DNA from: Miscanthus floridulus
Lineage: Eukaryota; Streptophyta; Magnoliopsida; Poales; Poaceae
Assembly: GCF_019320115.1 (NCBI RefSeq)
Contig: NC_089589.1
Span: 18,415,641 to 18,479,640, forward strand
DNA length: 64,000 bases
Direction: 5' to 3'
The stretch's first letter is position 1. Every line of letters starts with the position of its first letter. A model generated the notes under the pieces. The model saw only the letters and a list, made by a program, of their open reading frames with translations. It had not been told where the DNA came from and searched no databases. A program made the position numbers and the translations under genes. Below, piece after piece: positions 1 to 9,165 of the stretch.

Positions 1-112
1 TGACTTGACAGGCACTTTCCGTGATTTTGGCTCTAAGAGCATCCCATTTTTCCTGTGAATTCAAACCTCTGATGTTCCACACAAGGATTCTATTGTTTCT
101 TACTCTATCCAT
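1..112 (-). CDS. LINE retrotransposon ORF2, N-terminal endonuclease start (partial)
   Basis: The minus strand opens an ATG at 112-110 and stays open to the window edge. The first residues include ILVWNIRGLNS, the usual opening of the apurinic-type endonuclease domain (exonuclease/endonuclease/phosphatase fold) of plant LINE ORF2 proteins, where the Asn of WNIRG is a conserved active-site residue. About 37 codons are visible; the rest of the endonuclease and the reverse transcriptase would lie beyond the left edge. It follows ORF1 on the same strand after a 328-bp spacer, as expected for an L1-type element. Seen: the motif and strand. Inferred: that the rest of ORF2 is present outside the window. 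Confidence 0.8.
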   Translation of the reverse strand, partial: MDRVRNNRILVWNIRGLNSQEKWDALRAKITESACQV

Positions 113-440
113 GAGGGGAAAAAGGGCAAATGATACTACAATCTAAAGTTCTAGACAACAGACAGACAAGATTGTGAAAACAACAATCAAGATATAAACA
201 GTGAGGAAGATTAACAGATGAAAGCACAGGATATAGCCATAACTCACAACCTTAACACTGAAATAAATGATGTTCATAGAGCAATGAGAGTTGAAACTTA
301 AAACAAGCCATCACATGAGATTTGTACAATTATTAGGCTTGCACACAAGCAAAGCTGGATAGTTTGGTGACATTAAACAAAAGATGACAAAGACACCCTC
401 TCATGACTGAGTGTCTGGCACCACCATTCTTCAGGCTTCA
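113..440. other. Spacer between LINE ORF1 and ORF2
   Basis: These 328 bp separate the ORF1 stop (441) from the ORF2 start (112). No coding potential or RNA gene was recognised. L1-type plant LINEs usually have a short inter-ORF spacer, so it is treated as part of the element. Confidence 0.5.
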
Positions 441-2130
441 TCAATCTTCGTCCATCCTGATCAGGACATCAGAAACATCCGTACGATGAATCTTCAGGAA
501 TCCAGTGGCAATCCCTTCAACCACTTCCTTGGTTAGGTGAGGAGCAGGAGACTTTGGTGTAGAGATCATTGCCAGCGGCTCAGGAGACAGGACCTCTGTT
601 GTGGCCTTGTACTTGTATCCATCAGTCTTCTCAGCAACTCTCTTGCTATGCCTGAGAAACTGGTCATCAAACTGCTCAGTCATCTTTCTGGCCCTTCTCT
701 TGCGTGGGGTGAAGTCAACAGGACGAGGGATCTCCACCAGGTCCTCGCTATTCTCCTCTAGCATCTCAAGAGCAATGCCCTCAGCATCAGGATCAGATAT
801 CAATGGGGGCATTAGACAGATCAGATGAGCAAGTAGAGAATGATCCTTGAAAAAGTGAGGAAGTGGTAAATCAGGATCTATGTCACAAAGGGATAGGCAA
901 GAGTAAGGACTGAAACAGGGTACTCTAACAAAGAAAGAGAGTACCTTTGCAAACAGCTTTCTCTTCACAGCAGAAGAGTTTTCTGGAGCCTGAGGGGTAT
1001 CCTTGATCACTATTGACTTGAGCTTTGGCATAGGAACAGGCAGGGTAGTGTCAACAGCAAACTCTGGAGCATGGGTCATCTGAAACCTGTCAGGGATCTC
1101 TGTCTGTTTCATCTTCTCAACCTGGATTGGTGCTGGCATCACATTCTGAACCACTTCAGCATCAGTTGGCAGGCCTGACTCATCCACATTCTGGGCTGAC
1201 TCAACTGCGGCATTCCCATCCATAGGTTCACCATCTACCTGCATGTTGGAGCCTCCTCCCACATTTGAGGCCCCAGGAGTGGCCTCCGAGCGTGCTGGTG
1301 GAACAGGCCCAGTCCAGCGAGGAGCTTGTGCTGGCATGGGAAGCAGTGGGCCTTCAGTCACAAAGCCCTCTTCATCTTGCAATTCAATGACACTTTTCTT
1401 TTTTAGAACAAACACTAGAACAGTCCAAGACTTGCCCTTCATTGGTAGCCCTGCATTCACTATAACAGAATCTGGGATTTTAGCGTCATCATTGAGGTAG
1501 ACTTTGACAACCACTCTAGCCAAATTACCAATGTCATGCCAGTGAACCATGATACCAAAGGTCGAGATAGCTTTAGCTATGAGTGGAGCACTACGCAAAT
1601 CCTCAGGAAAACCTACTAGCATGACCCAAGCCTCCCTATCCAGGTCAAAGCTTCTAGCATTTTCTGCCTCATCATGCTTTATGACTGACATCTTATAAGA
1701 ACCAAACTGGAAAATGGGACCCAAGAACTTCTCTCTGTCTAGATTGCAAGTGAATCTAACATAGGCATCTCCTAGTGCACATTACTGAACATCAACAAGA
1801 GGGGTCTGGTGGATTTCCCTGAAGAACTTACGGAGTGTTTTGGCGAGCAGATGGAAGTCGTCTTTGTTCACCGGGGGCTGCAGCTTGACGATCGCAAAGT
1901 CTTCATGATTCAGGGTGTAGCAGCCGGTGGCGAAGACTTCGTGCCTCAGCGGCGGCCTCATCGGAGGTTCTTCAAGGGAGAAGCCTGCCGGCACATGGGG
2001 GCGAGGATCGATGGCGAAGTTCGCCATCGTGCTCTCCGAGGTGGGAGTGGACACTGTTCCTTGATTGGGGGAGGGAGCACTGGAAATGAAAGCGCCCGGG
2101 GGAGTGTGAGGCTTGCTGATCGGCTTATAA
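441..2130 (-). pseudogene. LINE ORF1, C-terminal part (third piece of the broken ORF)
   Basis: The piece reads from the Harbinger insertion point (2128-2130) to a stop at 441. It has two open blocks, 2054-1782 and 1781-441, separated by an in-frame TAA at 1782-1784. Translation continues in the same frame on the far side (CALGDAYVRF, then LGPIFQFGSYKMS). Blocks such as MANFAIDPRPHVP and FATGCYTLNHEDFAIVKLQP recur in the large grass family of zinc-knuckle/DUF4283-like LINE ORF1 proteins. The C-terminal half is rich in Pro, Glu and Ser, with a basic patch (TPRKRRARK). An internal AAG/GTACTC near 955 resembles a splice donor, but no matching acceptor was established. Family knowledge: ORF1 binds RNA and forms the ribonucleoprotein particle. 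The copy is inactive. Confidence 0.75.
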
Positions 2131-2144
2131 GGCCAGTCTCAATG
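2131..2144 (+). repeat. Left terminal inverted repeat of the Harbinger element
   Basis: GGCCAGTCTCAATG directly follows the target duplication TAA. It pairs with the right end at 6160-6173 with one mismatch at position 3. Confidence 0.92.
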
Positions 2145-2652
2145 CTTAGTTTCACTACACGATTTTCAAAACGCCACATCAGCTTGAGCGGGATGAAACA
2201 ATGAATGAAATCAGCTTTCATAATGCATCGTTTCATTTCACCAATTTCAAAACTAAGTAAAGCATTTAATTGCTGTACAATGATGGGATCATATGCATCG
2301 ATTGATTATGTAACCATCCACACACAGAAGTACGATAAAATGGAACTGCATATGATTGTTCAGAGTTCAAGTAGCCTTCAGCATTCGCATAGAGCAGTTC
2401 AGCATTCACGGGAACTAAGATAGTAAACTAAGATAGATAAAAAAATAGTTCAAATAGCCTAGAGCCTTGCACACGGCCTCTCACTGGTTCTTCTCACAAG
2501 ACAGATAATCTTCAATAGTGTAGGATCAGATAGCCTTCAGTAGTGCAGTATCAGATAGCTGTCAGCCTTGCTTTCAGATAACCTTCAGCCTTGCTTTCAT
2601 CCTGCAGAAACAAAAAAATAGTTCAGTTAATACAGATCAGTGCAGTTAATTC
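2145..2652. other. Harbinger 3' noncoding region with imperfect short repeats
   Basis: No gene was recognised. From about 2500 to 2600 an imperfect direct repeat of the type GATAGCCTTCAG / GATAACCTTCAG recurs several times, next to copies of CAGCCTTGCTTTCA. It probably holds the 3' UTR of the transposase gene. Confidence 0.5.
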
Positions 2653-4049
2653 TTAAGGTAGATAACTAACTACAGTAGATAACCAATAATGCAAAAGATA
2701 GTCACAAGTACCAGATATATGTGCACGACCACCAAACTTATTCCAAATATGTTTCACCAAATCATTCTTAAGTCGGCGATGAGCCGATTGATCTCGAATA
2801 GAAGTATCTTTTTCTAAAACTCTCTCTAACGGAACATTCTGATCAGGAGAGAATTCCAGTTCTTGAACGGTTGATGAACTAGGAGGCACATTTAGATCTA
2901 GATTTTCTTCAATAATGTCCTTTTCCTTCCATATTCAACTATCATATTGTGAAGTACGATGCAAGCTAGCACAACATCACGGAGTACACCTCGGTCATAT
3001 AGACGAGCTGGTCATTTTAAGATACAAAATCGACGCTACAATACACCAAAGGCTCTCTCGATATCCTTTCTTGCCCCTTCTTGTTCCTGTGCATACAACT
3101 TCTCCTTCTCAGTGATAGGGAGTCGTATTGACTTAACGAATACTGCCCATTCAGGGTATATTCCATCAGCAAGAAAATAGCAAGTGTTGTATTGATTCCC
3201 ATTTACCATGTACTGGACTCTAGGAGCTTGTCCTTTTAGCTCATTGATAAATACAGTAGATTGGTTCAAAACATTAATATCATTGTTAGAACCCACTACT
3301 CCAAAGAATGCATGCCAAATCCAAAGATCACGTGATGCCACAGCCTCAAGAATCAGCGTCGGCACTTTCTGATCACCACGAGTGAACTGACCCTTCCATG
3401 CATTTGGGCATCTTTCCCATTGCCAATGCATGCAGTCAATGCTGCCGAACATACCAGGAAAACCTCGTCTCTCACCAAGTTTGAGTAGACGTTCAGTATC
3501 TTCCATAGTGGGGCGCCTCAGATATCTCTCACCAAATACATCTCTAACCCCTTTGACAAAATTCTTCATCGCCTCCATTGCGGTAGTCTCTCCTATCTTC
3601 AAGTATTCATCTAGTTCATCTGTAGAACTGCCAGTATCCAATTGGCGAATAGCTATAGTACACTTCTGTAGTGGACTGAGCCCTTGCCGATTAACAGCAT
3701 CAACCCTTTGAGTAAAATAATCGGACCATTGGCCTAAGGCCTCAACGATGCGTAGAAAAAGTGGCCTAGACATACGAAATCTTCGGCGAAAAATATTTGA
3801 AGGATAAAGAGGATTTTCTGAGAAATAATCATTAACTAGTTTTTGATGTGCTTCCTCTTGTGGCCTCTTAATGTGCTTCCTCGGACGGAATCGATGGTCA
3901 GAAGCCTCTTGTAGACATTCGATGGTGTATTGTACGACCACCGTGGCTTCATTGAGAACATCATCTATGATCTGACCCTTAACAAGGAACTCATCCAACG
4001 AGTACAGAGGATGTTGACTTCCATCAGGGTTGTCATTTTCCTCAGACAT
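2653..4049 (-). pseudogene. PIF/Harbinger transposase (DDE_Tnp_4 type), two nonsense codons
   Basis: The start at 4049 (MSEENDNPDGS) was chosen over the upstream ATG at 4145 because the region before it reads like intron or leader. The order is an N-terminal helical DNA-binding region (MSRPLFLRIVEALGQW) followed by the catalytic core. All three acidic residues can be seen: Asp in GSIDCMHW, Asp in GSNNDINVL and Glu in KDIERAFGVL. Directly after AFGVL a TAG stops the frame, and a TGA follows 11 codons later. Both are what one C-to-T change would make from CAG and CGA. Beyond them the same frame continues with the conserved LACIVLHNMIVEYG block to about 2653. The family cuts and pastes DNA together with the Myb-like partner encoded upstream. 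Confidence 0.85.
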
Positions 4050-4238
4050 CTTTGCAGAAGAGAAAAAAATAGTGAATACAAGAGGCGAGGAAAAGAGACG
4101 GCACAGAGAGTTCAAAGATGCATAAGTTACCTCAAAGCTGTGCACTAGAATGAGTACAACTCGATGGCAAAAGAATGTGAAAGAGAGAAGGCCTTCGTGT
4201 GAGCAAAAGAGAGAAGGTTGAGGTGTGTATATATAGGT

Positions 4239-5819
4239 TCATATGCAGCAGTTTTCACACCTAATGCACTCCACCTTCTGATCTTGCTGCACCTTGATAA
4301 TTTTCTCAATATTGTTCCCAAGGATGACAATTCCTTCCATAACATTATCCTTCTTGCGCTTTTCACTACGCACAGCCTTTGCTACTTCTCTACCAATGGG
4401 ACATGACTGTTCTTCTGGAACATCAACTATCTTAGTCTTGTCTTTCTCTTTTTCCTCAAACTGTGCACACCATTTGGGCTCCTCTTTTAATATCTTCCAC
4501 CAATGCACCAACAAAAAACGCTTTCCAAACCTGCTTTCATATATCTTATATGCCTCTTCCTCTAGCATGTCGTCGGAGTATCCGCTTGTATGCATTTGAG
4601 TTACCTTAGTCCAAGCGTCATTGAAATCAGTGATCGATGACTTCAGGCGTGACCAGTGAACCTTCAATTGGTTTATTTCCCTTCTACGCTTCCCATTCCC
4701 TTTCCTGTTAAACTTCTCAGTGATTTCCTTCCAAAATGTATCAAATTTCTTGTCATTACCCCTAACTGGGTCTTTTGAAACATTCAACCAAGCACTGGCC
4801 TACAAAATACGAAATAAAAAAATATGAACAAATCAAGTATTGTACCAAACACTGGCCTACAAAAAGGAAAATAAAAAACTGATCAGTTACTAGCCTCGTT
4901 TCTTCGTCATGAGTCCAATATCTTTTCTTTACTGCCCTATTTGCCTCACTATTCTCTCCTTCCTCAATGTCAATATTCACCGTCTCGTTTGTTGAAGTGC
5001 CTTGTTTCACAGCTTGTGGTGTTATTATTCCATAGGCACTTGGTGGTGGTGGTGGAGATATTGGGTTCAAGTTCATAGTCTGACCAACAAAATGAAAATT
5101 TTCTCCTGGCATGTGTGGGTGCGGCGGATAGTGTGGTTGTTGAAGGAAATTTAGAAAACCACCAGGTGGATAGACCCTGAAGTTTTCACACAATTAAAAA
5201 ACCAGAAATACTAATTGCAGGCATCAATCTATATATCTCTACACACTGAAATCAACTAATTGCAGGCATATTCATCAAAACAAAAAATACTAATTGCAGG
5301 CATCAATCTATACATCTCTACACACTGAAATCAACTAATTGCAGGCATATTCATCAAAACAAAAAATACTAATTGCAGGCATAAATCTATACATCTCTAC
5401 ACATCGAAATCAACTGATTATCGTGGATCTGGGGCTTGCTGGTTTCCATGTTGAGATGGAAAATTTGGGGGCATGGCTCCCCATCCTGCTCCTTGCAGTG
5501 GCCACGGCTTGGAAGAAGGCACACCATGGAAGGAAGAAGGCGCAGCAGGGGCAGATGTCGGTGCTCGACCTAGTGGCGGCTCTAGGGCGGACGGTGCTGG
5601 CGGACCCGGTGGCGGCGCTGGGGCGGACGGTGGTGGCGCAGCGGCCGACGGCACTCCTGCTACTTGCGGTGGGGATGAAGACAACAAAGCAGGGGCTAGC
5701 GGAGAAGAAGCCAGAGGGGTTGGCAGCGTAGGAGAGAACACCGTCTTCATTCCAAGGCGGCTGCCTCCGCGCCCTTTCCCTCCTTTGTCTCGCCGCCCAG
5801 AGCTACGGCCAACATCCAT
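4239..5819 (-). CDS. Harbinger Myb/SANT-like DNA-binding partner protein (ORF1), three exons
   Basis: Exon 1 starts at 5819 (MDVGRSSGRRDKGG) and ends near 5425 after a Pro/Ala-rich stretch. Exon 2 begins after TTCAG at about 5178 (VYPPGGFLNFLQQ) and carries YWTHDEETRL, the start of a trihelix/Myb-like domain. Exon 3 begins near 4800 (ASAWLNVSKDPVRGNDKK) with FWKEITEKFN and INQLKVHWSRLK, and ends at 4239. This is the usual layout of the PIF/Harbinger accessory protein, which helps bring the transposase to the ends and into the nucleus. The exon 1 donor appears mutated: joining CCACG to GGTC gives a clean frame, but the intron now starts AT instead of GT. Domain identity is firm; exon borders are inferred by eye. 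Confidence 0.7.
5200..5425. repeat. Tandem repeat, about 80-bp unit, 2.7 copies
   Basis: The unit starts with TACTAATTGCAGGCAT and contains TATCTCTACACACTGAAATC. Copies start near 5209, 5288 and 5367. They lie in the intron between exons 1 and 2 of the Harbinger Myb-like gene. Confidence 0.85.
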
Positions 5820-6159
5820 GGCGCTGAATCTAGCGGCCAGGGCGGGATGGGGAAGGAGAAGAAGGCGCGCGCAGGGAAGGAGGAAGAAGAAATTGCGCAC
5901 GAGGCGGGAGGAATCGCGCGTGCGGCGGGGAATGGGGCGGGAAGGATTGGATCTTCGCGCCTGGAGCACGGGATCGGTGGGATGAAACTCTCCCCTCTCA
6001 ATGCGGGTGTCGTGGGGTTACCGAGAGCTTGGAAACAGAGCTGGCGAGTGTCGTGGCCATGAAACGAACTTGTTCTCTCTCCTCACCATTTCATGCAAAA
6101 AGTGTTCCCATACTGATGTGTCACCCTAATTAATGTGCATGACACTCCCATGACATCCC

Positions 6160-6173
6160 CATTGAGACTGACC
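6160..6173 (-). repeat. Right terminal inverted repeat of the Harbinger element
   Basis: CATTGAGACTGACC, followed by the duplication TAA at 6174-6176. Confidence 0.92.
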
Positions 6174-6753
6174 TAAGAGCAGGCACCGTGCGACCCTCCA
6201 CCTTCCATAATTTTGGCCCGATAAATGCGCTTGGGGTGGGCCTTGGAAAGGCAGGCAACTGATTTATGTCCATAATTGGCGCAGCTGAGACATCTTACCG
6301 GGCTTGTACAGTCTTTCCCCAAATGACCCGAGAGTAGACATCGAGAGCAGATGGGTTGGGCCGTAGGGACGGATACTGACTAGGCTGTCGTAGCCGGAAG
6401 AGGGCTGCAGGAAATTGAATTCAAATGTGACGTGGAGGCCGCCCTCTTGTCCGCTGTGCCATTAAGGCGCGCTGGTTTAGGAACCTAGCGTAGAACACGG
6501 CTAACTTTATGCTTAGAAGAGAGGTTTGGGAGATTAACAGCCTGATGATCCAAGTATTTTTCCTGGTAATTGTTGGGGTAATTGAGACGGCGGAAAACAG
6601 ATCTCCTCTCAGGAAAAGGGAAAGATGATCGACCAGCACGATTGGAATTCAGATAAGGTATGGAGCCTGAGCGAACGGCTAGAGGATGAACAGAACTAGG
6701 AATTGATTTAGATCCAATCTTCTTAGCTGGGGGACTGAACGGACAACTTCAGC
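6174..6753 (-). pseudogene. LINE ORF1, middle part with double CCHC zinc knuckle
   Basis: On the minus strand this is the second piece of the LINE ORF1. It opens just after the CACTA insertion with AEVVRSVPQ, which continues the preceding Ser-Phe of the first piece. Near 6350-6245 it carries two zinc knuckles of the form C-x2-C-x4-H-x4-C, CSRCLLSGHLGKDC and CLSCANYGHKSVAC, as in retroelement RNA-binding proteins. It ends with GGGSHGACS, which is cut by the Harbinger element and continues in frame at 2130. Several internal stops and shifts (a TAG after VLFIL, another before the knuckles) show that this piece has decayed. Confidence 0.82.
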
Positions 6754-6756
6754 AAA

Positions 6757-6930
6757 CACTAGTGCACATATGGGTAGCAGTCCCGGTTGGGAAACCCCCT
6801 ATAGTCCCGGTTTCTCAACCGGGATTGCAAATCCCCCTTTAGTCCCGGGCCTCACAACCGGGATTGAATGGGGGCCCTTATTTAGTCCCAGTTACTTATA
6901 TCAACCGGGACTAAAGGGGCCTCCAGTCCG
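6757..6930 (+). repeat. Left terminus and subterminal array of the large CACTA element
   Basis: CACTAGTG is followed by copies of CAGTCCCGGTTGGGAAACC and TAGTCCCGG in both orientations, which can pair as hairpins. In CACTA elements such arrays bind the TNPA-type protein. The family motif matches the right end. Confidence 0.85.
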
Positions 6931-7256
6931 ACACCTGAGGGCGGCACCTCCAGAATATCACTTTTTTTCGTTTTTTTTCTTTTCTTTTACAGTTTCTTTC
7001 CATTCAATTTGTTTTTGTTTCAAATAGTTTTCGTACACGCATTATATGTTATATGCTATACTATTATACGTCGTCCATAAATAAGAATGAAACTAATGAA
7101 ATAAGAGCTTATATATTACAATGATCATCCTCATTCATCAAGTTCATACAAATCATAATAATTTAAACCAAGTCAATACAAAGTAGCTAACTAGATGTTC
7201 AATTACACACCAAAGTTCATGCAAGCGCAAGTAGATCACCGCCAAGTTTGACTACG
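6931..7256. other. AT-rich spacer inside CACTA left end
   Basis: No gene or RNA was recognised. A T-rich run at 6961-7030 is followed by AT-rich sequence up to the 3' end of the next gene. Confidence 0.4.
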
Positions 7257-8025
7257 TCATATTATATACTCGGTGAAGTGTAGGTCACCGATTTTGTATC
7301 CACACATATCATTGACGTAGAGCAACACATTAAGTAGTGCACTCTCCCTTGCTTCAGTAGTACGAGCATAGGGTCTACTAACGACGGAAAGCGGTGGTCG
7401 AGAAGTCGGTGGGTCAGATGATCCCCTCTTAGTCATAACCAGCTTTTCTTGAAATCCTTTCATAGTGAGTGTTGGCCATTCATCGGCATATTTCCAATCA
7501 AAACCCAATACATACATTTTCTGGTTTGGAATGGCTTCAAAGCTACAACCTGCATTGGTCAAGTCATACCTCAACCTATAAGTGTTGGCAGAAAAAATGG
7601 ATATGAGAACAAAGCTTTTCAATAAAAAACAAATCTAGAAATAAGCTGAGTTTGACTTCGACTTTACCATATCATTTCGGTTGGTTCGAGCAATCCTTGC
7701 ACAGAAGCCTATAACATCATGATACGTGGCCGCATCTATTGCTTGTATCATCAAGGAGGATAGTGTAGGCAGGGTGTACCCAATATTCGTAAACTTATTC
7801 AAACATGCAATGACAGCATATTTTTGTGCAATAGACTTCTCAGGTGCCTTTCTTCCCATCTCTGAGATTTGTACAACACTTGTACCCTTCCTAGCGGCAA
7901 TGGAAAAGCCAATTCGACATTGGACCAATCAACCATTATCTACATCAAAGCTATCAACATCCACTCCCTCAACCCCAAAATTTGAGAGTGTCTCTTCAAG
8001 CCAAATGATTGGGTCAATTACCTAC
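7257..8025 (-). pseudogene. CACTA-associated gene of unknown function, two exons, with a nonsense codon
   Basis: Exon 1 runs from about 8025 (PIIWLEETLSNFGVEGVDVD) to a donor ATG/GTAAAG near 7668. Exon 2 starts after CACTTATAG near 7569 and ends at a stop at 7257 (KIGDLHFTEYII). A TGA interrupts exon 1 just before LVQCRIGFSI, as one G-to-A change in TGG would make. I do not recognise the family. A decayed relative lies at 44590-45170 near the other end of the same CACTA element: both have a Y-D-(L/F)-T segment, an LG(F/Y) segment and a C-terminal GY-x-I-x-DLH block. That suggests a gene belonging to this CACTA family, not a host gene. Confidence 0.5.
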
Positions 8026-8113
8026 GGTACATTTAAGAAACACATATCTATGCATATCAGAAAAATATATTGTGTACAAGCGTATTTAAAACATATTAAT
8101 GTATTAAAACATA

Positions 8114-8735
8114 CACTACACCACAACACCGCATCACCGTCAGATATCCGACGCTAAAAATTATATTTATCGATGGATGATCTGATGCTAAAGATAACTC
8201 ACAGACGATTTGTGGCTAATTCCTCATTTAAAAACTCACTATCTGTTGCTATAGATAGGTATATTTATCGTCACGCGGTCTGTCACTAAAACTGCTTATA
8301 TTGTCATGTGGTCTGTCGCTAAAAAATGGTCCCACATTAGCCCAACTCATGATTTTAGCCCAGCCCTGAGGAGATTGGGCCTTCTATAGAAAAAGAAAAA
8401 ACAAATGAACATTGGGCTATGTCGGGCTCCAAAATAAGCATTACATTCAGCCCAAATCTAATCCTGCCACACTACACCACAACACCGTATCACCGTCAGA
8501 CATCTGACGCTAAAAATTATATTTATCGATGGATGATCAGTCGCTAAAGATAACTCATAGACCGTATGTCGTTAATTCTATGTTTATCGATTCACAATCT
8601 GTTGGTATATGTATTTATATTCACCGTTCCTTTGTCCGTCGCTGAAAGTACTTGTATCGTCATACTGTCTGTCGGTAAAAAATGGTCCCACCTCAATCCA
8701 GCCCGGTTGCAAATTTTAGCCCAACCCGAATCCCA
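8114..8735 (+). repeat. Tandem duplication of a CACTA-type left end
   Basis: Two direct copies, starting at 8114 and 8470, begin CACTACACCACAACACCG and continue with CATCACCGTCAGA, TATATTTATCGATGGATGAT and repeated TCTGTCGCTAAAA motifs. Each copy ends near a TGGTCCCAC...AGCCCA segment. The first 5 bases and the repeated subterminal motif fit a CACTA terminus. No inverted partner (ending GGTGTAGTG) was found in the window. Confidence 0.65.
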
Positions 8736-9165
8736 GTTCCCAAATCATCGCCGCCTGCTCTCTCTTCTCCCTCTCGTACCTCTCCCCAAATTGCCGCGCC
8801 AAAGGCACGCTGAAGAACCTCTGCCACCGAGTTCTTCCCTCCACCGCACAAAACCTTCTCCTCCCCTGCGCCTCTCTTCGTGCCCCCCATCCAGGCGCCT
8901 TCTTCTCACCTCGCACGATCCTCTCTCCTCACCTAGGGCCCTCTCGGATGGTCAGGCGGCGGCATCAACCGAGGACGTGGTGGTGGCGGATCTGGCGCAT
9001 CGGCGGAAGGCGGTAACACGGGCCAAGGCGGCGGCGGCTGGTGCCGGGAGGCAACGGCGGCGGATCTTGCACGCGGGCCGAGGACATAGCTGCAGTGGAT
9101 CTCGTGCTCCTCCTCGGTCCAGCAGAATTTGTTTCCTGTGTAGGCTTCCCCTCGGTTCCACGTAA
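8736..9165 (+). other. GC-rich possible first exon inside CACTA
   Basis: An open frame on the plus strand runs through this C-rich block (Ser/Pro/Leu-rich, then Arg/Ala-rich) and meets CCAC/GTAAGT, a good splice donor, at its end. GC-rich first exons followed by AT-rich introns are typical of grass genes. No protein family was recognised, and the opposite strand is also open, so this may be the 5' end of a transcript or only a composition effect. Confidence 0.3.

Larger units (their letters stand above)
2131..6173 (-). mobile_element. PIF/Harbinger DNA transposon, 4043 bp, inserted in LINE ORF1
   Basis: The ends are 14-bp terminal inverted repeats with one mismatch: GGCCAGTCTCAATG at the left and the reverse complement of GGTCAGTCTCAATG at the right. 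They are flanked by the 3-bp duplication TAA (2128-2130 and 6174-6176), the preferred PIF/Harbinger target. Inside, both on the minus strand, are the two expected genes: a DDE transposase (2653-4049) and a Myb/SANT-like partner (4239-5819). Structure, length and gene content fit an originally autonomous element. The transposase now carries two nonsense codons, so this copy depends on others to move, if it can move at all. Confidence 0.93.
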
